Shown piece by piece: positions 33,965 through 45,915 of a stretch of DNA of 64,000 nt. The translations under genes were made by a program, and so were the position numbers. Position 1 is the stretch's first letter. Each line of letters opens with the position of its first letter. The notes under the pieces are model-generated. The model did not search any database and was not told the origin of the DNA. It saw nothing but the letters and a program-made list of their open reading frames with translations. The DNA is from Micromonospora echinaurantiaca (GTDB lineage: Bacteria > Actinomycetota > Actinomycetes > Mycobacteriales > Micromonosporaceae): contig NZ_LT607750.1 of assembly GCF_900090235.1 (NCBI RefSeq), positions 62,001-126,000 on the forward strand. The letters are read 5' to 3'.

Positions 33965-35155
33965 TCAGGGGGCCGGCACGGGTTGGCAGATCAGCGTGGT
34001 GGGGGCACCGGCCACCCGGGTGAGCACCAGGCTGGCGGCGTTGTCCCCGGCCAGCTTCAGGTCGCGGCGCAGCCGCTCCGGCTCCAGCGCCGAGCCGCGC
34101 TTGAGGATCTCCACCCGGCCCACCCGCCGCTCCCGGAGCAGGGCCCGCAGCCGCTTGAGCGAGAACGGCAGCACGTCGGTGACCGCCAGGCAGCGGGCGT
34201 ACGGGGTGGCGGCCGGCGCATCGGCGTAGAGGTAGGCGATGTCGGGGTCGGCGAGCGTGGCGTCGAGGGTGTCGGCCAGCTCGGCGACCAGGTGGGCGCG
34301 GACCACCGCCGGGTCCGGGTCGTACAGGTGGCGGCGCACCGGCCCGACCGCCGCCTGCCGGTCGCCGGCGCCGGTCAGCACGTGTGCCGTCGCGCCGCGC
34401 AGCACGGTGGCCCGGCGGGGGACCTCGGCCAGCCGGCCGCACCACAGGGTCGCCTCGACCAGGTCACCGTCCACGCTGACCCACTCCGCCTCGGCGCCTG
34501 GCGGGATCAGCGCGTGGTCCAGCCCGGGCGCCACCTTCACCACGGTGTACGGCACCCGCTCGGCGAGCCCGAGCACGAAGTCCCACGGCGGCGAGTAGGC
34601 GCTCGGGTCGAACACCCGCCGCCCGGTGCCGGCCTTGCGCCGCGCCGGATCGCAGAAGACCGCGTCGACCCGGTCGACGTCGAAGGCGGTGGCGTCACCG
34701 CACTCGACGGTGAACAGCTCGGCCACGCCGGCCGCCTCGGCGTTCGCCGCGGCCATCGCGGCGGTCACCGGGTCGGCCTCCACGCCGTACACCCGGATGC
34801 CGGCGCGGGCGGCGGCGAGCGCGTCGGCGCCGAGGCCGCAGCCCAGGTCGGCCAGGGTGCGCACCCCGGCGGCGCGCAACCGCTCGGCCCGCCGGTCGGC
34901 GACCACCTGGCGGGTGGCCTGCTCCAGCCCCGGGCGGGTGAGGAACATGCCGGCGGCCGCCGGCCCGAACTTGCCGGCCGCCCGGCGGCGCAGCTCGACC
35001 TGGGTCAGCGCGGCGGCGGCCAGCCCGGCCGGAACGCCGGCCGAGCGGAGCGCCGACGCCGCGGCCAGCGGGTCGCCGCCGGCCACCTCGGCCGCCGCGG
35101 CGAGCGCGGCCGACCCCTCGGCGGTACGCAGGGCGGCGAGCTGGTCCAGATCCAC
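33965..35155 (-). CDS. Class I SAM-dependent methyltransferase with THUMP-like domain
   Basis: A 396-residue protein. A helical N-terminal part (about 1-90) precedes a Rossmann methyltransferase domain: motif I is TLADLGCGLGADALAAARAG, followed by VYGVEADPVTAAMAAANAEAAG and VDAVFCDPARR, where the CDPARR replaces the usual NPPY/DPPY. The C-terminal section (about 290-396) is the THUMP-like domain (YADAPAATPYARCLAVTDVLPFSLKRLRALLRERRVGRVEILKRGSALEPERLRRDL). The target, probably RNA, is not known. It starts at GTG 35155; the ATG at 35163 is in another frame. Confidence 0.88.
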   Translation of the reverse strand: MDLDQLAALRTAEGSAALAAAAEVAGGDPLAAASALRSAGVPAGLAAAALTQVELRRRAAGKFGPAAAGMFLTRPGLEQATRQVVADRRAERLRAAGVRTLADLGCGLGADALAAARAGIRVYGVEADPVTAAMAAANAEAAGVAELFTVECGDATAFDVDRVDAVFCDPARRKAGTGRRVFDPSAYSPPWDFVLGLAERVPYTVVKVAPGLDHALIPPGAEAEWVSVDGDLVEATLWCGRLAEVPRRATVLRGATAHVLTGAGDRQAAVGPVRRHLYDPDPAVVRAHLVAELADTLDATLADPDIAYLYADAPAATPYARCLAVTDVLPFSLKRLRALLRERRVGRVEILKRGSALEPERLRRDLKLAGDNAASLVLTRVAGAPTTLICQPVPAP

Positions 35156-35357
35156 CCGGCCATTGTCCCGGCCCCGTTCCGCCTCCTGCGCACGCCGTCA
35201 GGTCGGCGCGGTCACGGGCTCCCGCTGGGTTGATCCACTCCATGTGCGGGACATGGCGGCATCCCGAGCCTACGGACACCGCGATATGCCGGACACGGTG
35301 TGGATCACCGGGGCCGCCCTCGGCGTGGGAGGCGCGTTCGCGTCGTCGAGCGGGTGG

Positions 35358-35549
35358 TCAGTGACGGGTCGGGGTGGCGGTGACGAAGGCCCGCCAGCTC
35401 GCCGGGGCGAAGGTGAGCACCGGGCCGGTCGGGTCCTTGCTGTCCCGGACGGCGACCACGCCGGGCAGGTTGTCGGCGACCTCGACGCACGCGCCGCCGT
35501 TGTTGGTGCTGCGGGAGGACTTGCGCCAGGCGGCGCGGGTCAGGTCCAT
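35358..35549 (-). CDS. DUF397 domain protein
   Basis: A 63-residue DUF397 protein, MDLTRAAWRKSSRSTNNGGACVEVA, then VAVRDSKDPTGPVLTF and SWRAFV, all standard for the family. It overlaps the upstream XRE gene by ten bases, so the two are a coupled pair. In Streptomyces such XRE-DUF397 pairs (WhiJ-type loci) affect development and antibiotic production, and the DUF397 protein is thought to act against or with the regulator. The start at 35549 is where the family homology begins. Confidence 0.93.
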   Translation of the reverse strand: MDLTRAAWRKSSRSTNNGGACVEVADNLPGVVAVRDSKDPTGPVLTFAPASWRAFVTATPTRH

Positions 35550-36340
35550 GTCTTGGCCACTTCCTCGATCAGCCGGGCGGACTGCCGGCAAGGCAGTGCC
35601 TCACCCGTCACAGTCTCCCAGCGTCGTTCGAGGGCGGCAACGTCGTTAGGGCTGTCCACGGTCAGGCCCCGGAGCTGGTTGTCCAGGTGAATCAGCTCGG
35701 CGCCGTTGGCGAGCCTGGCCAGGATGAACGAGCCGCCGAGCCCGGTGTGCCAGGGAGAGTCCGCCGGCACGACGCGGATCTGCACGTTCGGTTCAGCGCC
35801 AACGGCCAGCAGATGTGCCAACTGATCGCGCATGGTGGCCCGGTCGCCGACCTGCCGGCGCAGCGCCTGCTCGTCCAGCACGGCGACGAACTGCGGCCGT
35901 AGGTCGCCGGCCAGCACGGCCTGTCGGGCGAGCCGGGCCACCACCCGCGCCTCGACCTCTTCGGCGATCAGCTCACCACCCACACCGAGCATCGCCCGCG
36001 CGTAGCCCTCGGTCTGCAGCAGGCCGGGGACGGCGCTCGCTTCACACCAGCGCAGCGCTATCGCCTCCCGCTCGACCTCCTCCCACGGGCGGAACCAGTC
36101 CGGCGCGGCGTGGAGCCGGATCAGCTCCAGCATGGCGACGAAGAGGCCGCCGGTGTCGAGCACCGCGTCGACCCGGGCCAGATAGTCCCGCTGGACCGGC
36201 CGCTCGCCGATCTCGACGGCGCTCACCTGTGACGACGAGTAGTTGATCAGCTTGCCCAGCTCCTCCTGGCTGAGCCCGCGCGCCTGGCGGGCCCGGCGAA
36301 GCTGATCTCGCAGGAATGTCAGTGTCGGTACCCGGGACAT
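35540..36340 (-). CDS. XRE family regulator with DUF5753 domain
   Basis: A 266-residue regulator. Residues of about 10-65 are an HTH_31-type domain (LRRARQARGLSQEELGKLINYSSSQVSAVEIGERPVQRDYLARVDAVL). The rest is DUF5753, the sensory domain of WhiJ-like proteins, with FRPWEEVEREAIALRWCEASAVPGLLQTEGYARAML and PWHTGLGGSFILARLANGAELIHLDN. GGGGAGG lies nine bases before the ATG. It is coupled to the DUF397 gene. The cognate pair probably binds its own promoter (family knowledge). Confidence 0.93.
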   Translation of the reverse strand: MSRVPTLTFLRDQLRRARQARGLSQEELGKLINYSSSQVSAVEIGERPVQRDYLARVDAVLDTGGLFVAMLELIRLHAAPDWFRPWEEVEREAIALRWCEASAVPGLLQTEGYARAMLGVGGELIAEEVEARVVARLARQAVLAGDLRPQFVAVLDEQALRRQVGDRATMRDQLAHLLAVGAEPNVQIRVVPADSPWHTGLGGSFILARLANGAELIHLDNQLRGLTVDSPNDVAALERRWETVTGEALPCRQSARLIEEVAKTWT

Positions 36341-36489
36341 CGGTCGCTACCTCCCCTCGGCATCGTGCCGGCACCGGAGAGTAGGGGGTCGATCACGCTG
36401 CGGCGAGGCGTTGCCGGCGTGTCGCGGTATCCCGTGGCGGAACAGTGGCAGAAGGTTGGCGGGACAGTGGCGACACGAGGTCTGGAGCG

Positions 36490-36516
36490 TTGGCACTCTC
36501 CTTGACGGAGTGCTAG
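36490..36516. promoter_or_regulatory. CIRCE element 1 (HrcA operator)
   Basis: TTGGCACTC-N9-GAGTGCTAG differs from the CIRCE consensus TTAGCACTC-N9-GAGTGCTAA at two outer positions. It overlaps the -35 box of the groES promoter. HrcA represses groE operons through this site. Confidence 0.9.
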
Positions 36517-36530
36517 CCGAGGAATAACCT
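36502..36530 (+). promoter_or_regulatory. groES promoter
   Basis: TTGACG (36502-36507), 17 bases, then TAACCT (36525-36530): a good sigma-A-type promoter. The predicted transcription start near 36537 falls inside the second CIRCE element, leaving a leader of about 160 bases. The leader (36562-36680) shows no further gene. Confidence 0.75.
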
Positions 36531-36534
36531 GCGA

Positions 36535-36561
36535 TTAGCACTCTCACCCTGAGGGTGCCAG
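36535..36561. promoter_or_regulatory. CIRCE element 2, degenerate right arm
   Basis: TTAGCACTC-N9-GGGTGCCAG has a perfect left arm and a right arm with three changes from GAGTGCTAA. It begins 18 bases after element 1 and covers the predicted transcription start, so HrcA could block both recognition and escape. Confidence 0.75.
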
Positions 36562-36696
36562 CTTCCGGGCCGCGCGGTCCGGGCGCTGAACGCCAGGCGG
36601 ACCGGCACCCGCGACGACGGCCCCGCCCGGTGGCATGTGGCAGATTGACGCTGGTCGGCCCGCCGACCGGTAACGAAACCAGTACCCCAGGAGGGT

Positions 36697-38731
<2,035 letters not shown>

Positions 38732-38749
38732 CCCGGTAGCACCACCGGT

Positions 38750-38784
38750 CCGGGGCACACCGTCACGCCGACGGTGTGCCCCGG
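38750..38784 (+). terminator. Terminator hairpin of the groES-groEL operon
   Basis: CCGGGGCACACCGT and ACGGTGTGCCCCGG form a perfect 14-bp stem with a 7-base loop, 18 bases after the groEL stop. The rest of 38785-39016 holds no gene; it has repeated GGGTCTCC words but no clear signal. Confidence 0.75.
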
Positions 38785-39016
38785 CCGGGTTTCCGGCCCC
38801 GCGCTCCCGCCTCCGGACCCCGGCGAGCGCCTGGGTCTCCACGTGGGTCTCCGGGCCCCGAGGCCATCGCGCCCCCGGGCCGCGGCGGGGTCGTGTCTCC
38901 GGGTCGAGGCAGTGTGGGCGGGCGGTGGCGGTGCGGGCGGGCCGCCGCTCCGAGGCGGGATTACGGAACGCTGACGTGGCTACCGACCGGGCCGGCCGAT
39001 CGGAAAGACTGGCCCG

Positions 39017-40777
39017 ATGAGCACCACGACACGCCGGTACGCCGCGCTGGCCGGGTTCACCGCCGCCGCGGTGGCGATCGGCTCCGCCGAACTGGTGGCG
39101 GTGCTGACCGGCCCCCGCTCGGCCCCGCTGGTCGCCGTCGGCGGACTGGTCGTCGACACCGTTCCGGAGCCGCTCAAGCAGCTCGGCATCGCGCTCTTCG
39201 GCACGTACGACAAGGTCGCTCTGCTGATCGGGACGGCGCTGCTGCTCGGCGCGGCGGCCGCGCTGCTCGGGGTGGTGGCCGTCCGCCGGTTGGCCGTCGC
39301 CCTGGCCGGCATCGCGGCCTTCGGGGCGCTCGGGGTGACCGCCGCGCTGACCCGGGCCGGCGCGGACCTCGCCGACGCCCTGCCCGCGCTGCTCGGTGCC
39401 GGGGCGGGGACGCTGGTGCTCTGGCTCTTCGTGGCCGGCCCGCTGGAACTCGACCCGTGGCCCTGGTCACCGCCCGAGCCCCTGCCCTCCGCCGCGCGGC
39501 CGGCCGGCCCGGGGATCGGGGCAACGAGGGCCGGGCCGGCCGCCGACGGGCCCGAGGGCCGGCCTGCGGTGGTGGCTCCGCGAGCGGCTGCCGGGCCGGC
39601 GGGGGACGAAGCGCGGGGCCAGCCGGCGGCAGCGGCCGGGGGACGGTCGGCCCAGGCCAGGGCGGCGGACCCGAGGCCGGCTGGGTGGGAGCCGCTGGAG
39701 CGCACCGATCCGGAGTCGCGGCGGCGGTTCCTCACCGGGGCCGGGGTGTTGCTCGGCGCGGCCACCGTGGCCGGTCTGGGCGGGCGGTGGCTGGCCGGGC
39801 GGCGGGGCGTCTCGGCGGCCCGGGCGGCGGTGCGGCTGCCCGCGCCGGTCTCCGCCGCGCCGCCGGTGCCCGCCGGGGCCGACCTGTCGCTGACCCAGCT
39901 CGCCCCCTACGTCACCCCGAACTTCGGCTTCTACCGGATCGACACGGCGCTGGTGGTGCCGCAGGTCGACCCGGAGACCTGGCGGCTGCGCATCCACGGC
40001 CGGGTCCGCCGGCCGCTCACCCTCAGCTTCGCCGACCTGCTGGCCCGGCCGCTGGTCGAGCGGTATGTGACGCTGGCCTGCGTGTCCAACGAGGTCGGCG
40101 GCGACCTGATCGGCAACGCCCGCTGGTTGGGCGTGCCGCTGAAGGAACTGCTCGACGAGGTGGAGCCCGAGGAGGGCGCCGACCAGGTGGTCGGGCGGTC
40201 GGTGGACGGCTGGACCTGCGGCACCCCCACGGCGGTGCTGCGCGACGGGCGGGACGCCCTGCTGGCGGTGGGGATGAACGGTGAGCCGCTGCCGGTCGAG
40301 CACGGCTTTCCGGTACGGATGGTGGTGCCCGGTCTGTACGGCTACGTGTCGGCCTGCAAGTGGGTCACCGAGCTGGAGCTGACCAGCTTCGCCGACTTCG
40401 ACGCGTACTGGGTGCCGCGTGGCTGGTCGGCGCAGGGGCCGGTGAAGACCCAGTCGCGGATCGACCGGCCCCGGGCGCGCAACCGGCTCACGGCCGGCCC
40501 GATCACCGTGGCCGGGGTGGCCTGGGCCCAGCACCGGGGCATCCGCCGGGTTGAGGTACGCGTCGACGAGGGCCCCTGGCAGGAGGCGGAACTGGCCGCC
40601 ACCGTCTCGGCGGACACCTGGGTGCAGTGGTCGTGGCGGTGGGACGCCACGCCGGGCGAGCACACCCTCCAGGTTCGCGCAACCGACGCCACCGGCGAAA
40701 CCCAGACCGACCACCGCCAGGACGTCGCCCCCGACGGCGCCACCGGCTGGCACACCGTCCCCCTAACCATCCACTAA
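39017..40777 (+). CDS. Membrane-anchored molybdopterin-dependent oxidoreductase (sulfite oxidase/YedY-type)
   Basis: A 586-residue protein. Four hydrophobic segments lie in the first 150 residues, then a long Pro/Ala/Gly-rich linker. From about residue 235 comes RRRFLTGAGVLLGAATVAGLGG, which looks like an internal membrane segment with an RRRF twin-arginine-like start. The oxidoreductase domain follows (NFGFYRIDTALVVPQVDPETWRLRIHGRV, YVTLACVSNEVGGDLIGNARWLGVPL with the molybdenum-ligating Cys, HGFPVRMVVPGLYGYVSACKWVTELEL) and the C-terminal Mo-co dimerisation domain. This order is common in actinobacterial homologues. The electron donor is unknown. It has a weak leader; AAGACT six bases before the ATG could be a leaderless -10 box. 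Confidence 0.88.
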   Translation: MSTTTRRYAALAGFTAAAVAIGSAELVAVLTGPRSAPLVAVGGLVVDTVPEPLKQLGIALFGTYDKVALLIGTALLLGAAAALLGVVAVRRLAVALAGIAAFGALGVTAALTRAGADLADALPALLGAGAGTLVLWLFVAGPLELDPWPWSPPEPLPSAARPAGPGIGATRAGPAADGPEGRPAVVAPRAAAGPAGDEARGQPAAAAGGRSAQARAADPRPAGWEPLERTDPESRRRFLTGAGVLLGAATVAGLGGRWLAGRRGVSAARAAVRLPAPVSAAPPVPAGADLSLTQLAPYVTPNFGFYRIDTALVVPQVDPETWRLRIHGRVRRPLTLSFADLLARPLVERYVTLACVSNEVGGDLIGNARWLGVPLKELLDEVEPEEGADQVVGRSVDGWTCGTPTAVLRDGRDALLAVGMNGEPLPVEHGFPVRMVVPGLYGYVSACKWVTELELTSFADFDAYWVPRGWSAQGPVKTQSRIDRPRARNRLTAGPITVAGVAWAQHRGIRRVEVRVDEGPWQEAELAATVSADTWVQWSWRWDATPGEHTLQVRATDATGETQTDHRQDVAPDGATGWHTVPLTIH

Positions 40778-40815
40778 CCCCCACCCCGCCCCGCCCCGCC
40801 CCCGCGCCGAGCCCG

Positions 40816-40876
40816 GTTGATCATGAGGTTAGCGGCGCGAATGGAGATCATCGCCGCCGTCAACCTCATGATCAAC
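40816..40876. repeat. Inverted repeat of the GTTGATCA family, copy 2
   Basis: GTTGATCATGAGGTT (40816-40830) and AACCTCATGATCAAC (40862-40876) are exact inverted copies 31 bases apart. Inside, GCGGCG (40832-40837) and CGCCGC (40852-40857) extend the fold. It lies 38 bases after the oxidoreductase stop, between convergent genes, where it could end both transcripts. Confidence 0.9.
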
Positions 40877-40957
40877 GTGGGGGGGAGGGGGTGGGGGTGG
40901 GGCGACGCCACGCCCTGGGGGCGTGGCGTCGCGTGGTGGGGCTGGGGGGGGGGTGGG

Positions 40958-41341
40958 TTAGGCGATCTTGCGTTGGGCGGGGACGGCGGACTTGTGCGGC
41001 CGGCCCAGGCGGGCCTCCAGCCGGGCTACGTCGACCCGGGTCTGCCGGCGGTCGGCCAGGTCCTCCCAGCCGATGGCGAGCAGCCGCAGCCGCTCGGACT
41101 CGCTGAAGCCGCCCCACACGCCGTACGGCTCGCGGACCGAGAGCGCGTGGGCCGCGCACTCGGCGCGCACCGGGCAGGTGCGGCAGACCGCCTTGGCGCC
41201 GGACTCGCGGCGCAGGCGGGAGGAGCCGCGCTCGCCGTCGGGGTGGAAGAACTGGGCGCTGTCGCGACCCCGGCAGGCGCCGAGCCGCTGCCAGTCCCAG
41301 AGATCGACGATGGGTCCGGGCAGTCTACGTACGTTCGACAT
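40958..41341 (-). CDS. WhiB family iron-sulfur regulator, WhiB3/WhiD type
   Basis: A 127-residue Wbl protein. The four Fe-S ligands are Cys23, Cys53, Cys56 and Cys62, and EPYGVWGGFSESER is the family turn. The start RRLPGPIVDLWDWQRLGACRGRDSAQFFHPDGERG closely matches the WhiB3/WhiD subgroup (recalled PGPNADIWNWQ and FFHPDGERG of mycobacterial WhiB3). These proteins bind a 4Fe-4S cluster, respond to redox or nitric oxide and partner with the main sigma factor. A basic C-terminal tail (LGRPHKSAVPAQRK) would bind DNA. GGAGGAG precedes the ATG. It is divergent from the LuxR gene and sits at the groEL side of the backbone, as in M. tuberculosis. Confidence 0.92.
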   Translation of the reverse strand: MSNVRRLPGPIVDLWDWQRLGACRGRDSAQFFHPDGERGSSRLRRESGAKAVCRTCPVRAECAAHALSVREPYGVWGGFSESERLRLLAIGWEDLADRRQTRVDVARLEARLGRPHKSAVPAQRKIA

Positions 41342-41596
41342 CAGCACCCCTCCTCCCGCGCGGCACCGCGAGATACTCATGGCCGGCAACACCGGGCGGC
41401 GGCGCCGCGCAGGCGCACCCTTCCCGGCCTGGACATCCCGGTACCCGAGCTGTTGCCGACTCACACTTCTGTGATCGAAAACTTCCGGCAACTTGCGGCA
41501 TATGCCCTAACTGTCGGAAAAGTTCGGAGGATTGCCGGGAACCACCTCGGCGGCGCACCCGGTCATGGTCTGCTCATTGGCGGAGAGGAGACCACT

Positions 41597-42424
41597 GTGC
41601 GTACGGTTCTCGTGTGCGTTCGGACACCGCTCGCCGCCCAGCACCTGACCTCGGCGGCGGCCCGGCTCGGGCTGTCCGCGGTCGTCCGGACCGCTGTCTC
41701 CGACCCCGAGGTGATGCTGCGCCTGGCCGAGCGGCCGGCCGACGTGGTGCTCGCCGACACGGCGCTCACCCGGCCGGACAGCGCCGGCTTCGTCCGCCGG
41801 GTGCTCGCCCGCGCGCCGCAGGCCGCCGTCGTGCTGCTCGGGACGGAGGAGTCCGAGGCGGCCGCCGCCACCATCAGCGCCGGCGCCCGGGGCCTGATCC
41901 AGGGCGCCGACCACGACCTGACCAGCGCGGTGGCCAAGGCGCTGCTGCTGCTCTCCGCGCCCGGCCGCGCGGCCCGGCACCGGATCACCGACCCGGCCCG
42001 GGACACCGCCGCGGTCGGCGGCCCGGGTCGCCCGGCGCAGGGCGGCCGGCCCTCGGGCGAGGCGAACCCGCCCTGGCCGGCCGGGTCCGCCGAAGCGGCC
42101 GGCGGCGCCCCGGCGGTGGTGCCGGTGCAGCGCGGTGACGACCCGGCCGAGCCGGCCGCCGGTGAGCCCGAGGAGGCCGCGCCGGAGGCGCGCCGCGGCA
42201 CGCCGGGCAGCCGGCCGAGCCGACCGCCGGTCGGACTGACCGAGCGCGAACTCCAGGTGCTGCTGGGCATGGCGGAGGGCAAGAGCAACGCGGAGATCGG
42301 TCGCGAGCTGTTCGTCTCGGAGGACACCGTCAAGACGCACGCCCGCCGGCTCTTCCGCAAGCTCGGCGCCCGGGACCGGGCGCACGCGGTGGCCGCCGGC
42401 TTCCGCGCCGGCCTGGTGGCCTGA
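41597..42424 (+). CDS. LuxR-type response regulator with atypical receiver
   Basis: A 275-residue regulator. Residues 1-120 are receiver-like: an Asp at 54 in DVVLADTAL matches the phosphorylation site, but the paired acidic residues normally at positions 8-9 are absent (VLVCVRTP), so ordinary phosphorylation is doubtful. A long Pro/Ala/Gly linker follows. Residues of about 210-275 are a GerE/LuxR HTH (VGLTERELQVLLGMAEGKSNAEIGRELFVSEDTVKTHARRLFRKLGARDRAHAVAAGFR). The GTG at 41597 has GGAGAGGAG upstream. No sensor kinase is adjacent. The 255-base gap to the divergent whiB is relatively A+T-rich and holds both promoters, not resolved here. Confidence 0.88.
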   Translation: MRTVLVCVRTPLAAQHLTSAAARLGLSAVVRTAVSDPEVMLRLAERPADVVLADTALTRPDSAGFVRRVLARAPQAAVVLLGTEESEAAAATISAGARGLIQGADHDLTSAVAKALLLLSAPGRAARHRITDPARDTAAVGGPGRPAQGGRPSGEANPPWPAGSAEAAGGAPAVVPVQRGDDPAEPAAGEPEEAAPEARRGTPGSRPSRPPVGLTERELQVLLGMAEGKSNAEIGRELFVSEDTVKTHARRLFRKLGARDRAHAVAAGFRAGLVA

Positions 42425-42434
42425 TCCACAGCAC

Positions 42435-42505
42435 CGCCCCGAGCGGCGTCGTCCGCGGTCTTCCGGGCCGGTTCCCCTCCGGAACGGCCGTGACCGCCCG
42501 GGGCG
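42435..42505. terminator. Compound inverted repeat between convergent genes
   Basis: CGCCCCGAGCGG (42435-42446) pairs with CCGCCCGGGGCG (42494-42505), 11 of 12, and an inner pair GGCCGGTTCC/GGAACGGCC forms a second stem. It lies between the convergent LuxR and DUF5319 genes. Confidence 0.55.
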
Positions 42506-42518
42506 TCGCGGGCCAGGG

Positions 42519-42929
42519 TCAGTCGGCGGAGCTGGGCTCGTCCTCGGTGCCCTCGGTCAGGGTGTCGTGCACCCCGTCGGCGTAGCCGCGGGCGTAGTCC
42601 CAGGTGACGTAGTGGTCCGGATCCGGGTCGTAGGCCGGCTCGTGCACCCGGGGGCGGCCGGAGTTGAGCAGGTGGCGCAGGTTGCCGCGGAGCAGGTCCC
42701 AGTCGAAGTAGTGCGGCTCCCGGCAGTCCTCACACTCGATCACCAGCCCGCGGATCCCGATCGGGGCCAGCAGCGCCTGGTAGATCTCCAGGTCGGCGAG
42801 ATCCTCCAGCACGTCCTGCCGCTCGCCCTCGGTCAGCGGGTCGAGCGGCGCGTCGTCCCCCGGATCGTGCAGGCCCGCTGCCGGATCGGCCGGGTCGCCG
42901 TTGAACGGGTCGATGGGCTCGTCGTGCAC
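42519..42929 (-). CDS. DUF5319 family protein
   Basis: A 136-residue acidic protein that matches the DUF5319 pattern: DEPIDPFNGDPADP, LTEGERQDVLEDLADLEIYQALLAPIGIRGLVIECEDCREPHYFDWDLLRGNLRHLLNSGR and AYDPDPDHYVTWDYARGYADGVHD. The CEDC pair might bind a metal. In mycobacteria and streptomycetes the gene lies between sigD and guaB; here sigD is not next to it. It starts at GTG 42929. Its function is unknown. Confidence 0.9.
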   Translation of the reverse strand: MHDEPIDPFNGDPADPAAGLHDPGDDAPLDPLTEGERQDVLEDLADLEIYQALLAPIGIRGLVIECEDCREPHYFDWDLLRGNLRHLLNSGRPRVHEPAYDPDPDHYVTWDYARGYADGVHDTLTEGTEDEPSSAD

Positions 42930-43084
42930 ACCATCACCGTAGACCTACCGCAGCGGCGACGCCCGCCCCCCGGCCGGCGGCGTCCGCGCCCGCCGCCAGC
43001 AGGTCCGGCCCAGGTCACTGGGTACGATGGGGCGACGCGCCGTCACCCGGCGTACGCCGGTGCCCGTCCGCGCCACCTCGCTGA

Positions 43085-44677
<1,593 letters not shown>

Positions 44678-44707
44678 ACCCCCACCCCCAACCACCTGGA
44701 GTCCCCC

Positions 44708-45826
44708 ATGCGTGACGTGGTCGAGATCGGGCTGGGTAAGACCGCGCAACGCGGCTACCACCTGGACGACATCGCCATCGTGCCGAGCCGCCGGACCCGG
44801 GACGTCGACGACGTCTCGACCAACTGGCAGCTCGACGCCTACCAGTTCGGCATCCCCTGCGTCGGGCACCCCTCCGACGCCACCATGAGCCCGGCCTCCG
44901 CGGTCCGGCTCGGCCAGCTCGGCGGCCTCGGCGTACTCAACGTCGAAGGGCTGTGGACCCGCTACGAGAACCCGACCAAGGTGCTCGAGGAGCTGGCCGC
45001 GCTCGACGAGGACGCCCGCGCCACCAAGCGGCTCCAGGAGGTGTACGCCGAGCCGATCCGCCCCGACCTGATCGCCGAGCGGGTCCGCGAGCTGCGTGCC
45101 GGTGGCGGGACGGTGGCCGTCCGGGTCTCCCCGCAGCACACTCTGGCGCTGGCTCCGGTGATCCTGGACGCCGGCGTGGACATCCTGGTCATCCAGGGCA
45201 CCATCGTCTCCGCCGAGCACGTCTCGACCACCGACGAGCCGCTCAACCTCAAGGAGTTCATCGCCGACCTCGACCTGCCGGTCATCGTCGGCGGCTGCAC
45301 CGACTACAAGACCGCGCTGCACCTGATGCGGACCGGCGCGGCCGGGGTGATCGTCGGCATCGGCGGCGACGAGTGGTCCACCACCGAGTCGGTGCTCGGC
45401 ATCCGGGTGCCGATGGCCACCGCCATCGCGGACGCCGCGGCGGCCCGGCGCGACTACCTGGACGAGACCGGCGGCCGGTACGTGCACCTGATCGCCGACG
45501 GCGACCTGCAGACCTCCGGCGACATCGCCAAGGCGCTCGGCTGCGGCGCGGACGCGGTGATGCTCGGCGAGCCGCTGTCGCTCTGCACCGAGGCGCCGGC
45601 CGGCGGCGCCTGGTGGCACTCCGCCGCCAGCCACCCGTCGCTGCCGCGCGGCGCGTTCGAGGTGGCCGGCGAGCCGCTCGGCTCGATGGAGCAGCTGCTC
45701 TTCGGCCCGGCCGACGAGCCGGACGGGCAGCTCAACCTCTTCGGCGGGCTGCGCCGGGCGATGGCCAAGTGCGGCTACCGCGACCTCAAGGAGTTCCAGA
45801 AGGTCGGTCTGGTCCTCGACCGCTGA
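44708..45826 (+). CDS. guaB3: GuaB3 family IMP dehydrogenase-related protein
   Basis: A 372-residue paralogue of IMP dehydrogenase without CBS domains. VEIGLGKTAQRGYHLDDIAIVPSRRTRDVDDVSTNWQ is the GuaB3 opening. In the loop that holds the catalytic Cys of GuaB (GAICTTRIV), this protein reads GGDEWSTTESVLG, so Ser stands at the Cys position and the adjacent Arg is also lost. It is therefore unlikely to be a normal IMP dehydrogenase. The [29 protein letters not shown] phosphate site is kept. It lies next to guaB as in mycobacteria (Rv3411c-Rv3410c), presumably in one operon. Confidence 0.9.
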   Translation: MRDVVEIGLGKTAQRGYHLDDIAIVPSRRTRDVDDVSTNWQLDAYQFGIPCVGHPSDATMSPASAVRLGQLGGLGVLNVEGLWTRYENPTKVLEELAALDEDARATKRLQEVYAEPIRPDLIAERVRELRAGGGTVAVRVSPQHTLALAPVILDAGVDILVIQGTIVSAEHVSTTDEPLNLKEFIADLDLPVIVGGCTDYKTALHLMRTGAAGVIVGIGGDEWSTTESVLGIRVPMATAIADAAAARRDYLDETGGRYVHLIADGDLQTSGDIAKALGCGADAVMLGEPLSLCTEAPAGGAWWHSAASHPSLPRGAFEVAGEPLGSMEQLLFGPADEPDGQLNLFGGLRRAMAKCGYRDLKEFQKVGLVLDR

Positions 45827-45903
45827 CCCTGGACGGGTCCGGCCGAAGGCGGCCCGGACGCGCACCCGCCGCGAAGAGACACCACCCGCACCGGCCGCGC
45901 CGA

Positions 45904-45909
45904 TAGGCT
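45904..45909 (+). promoter_or_regulatory. Leaderless -10 box of first M1 peptidase gene
   Basis: TAGGCT lies six bases before the GTG at 45916 with no Shine-Dalgarno sequence. Confidence 0.55.
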
Positions 45910-45915
45910 CGGCCG

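Noticed and set aside
35220..35310. Partial repeats GGACATGGCGGCAT and GGACACCGCGATAT upstream of the methyltransferase gene
   Set aside because: Only nine of fourteen bases agree and no symmetry is present.
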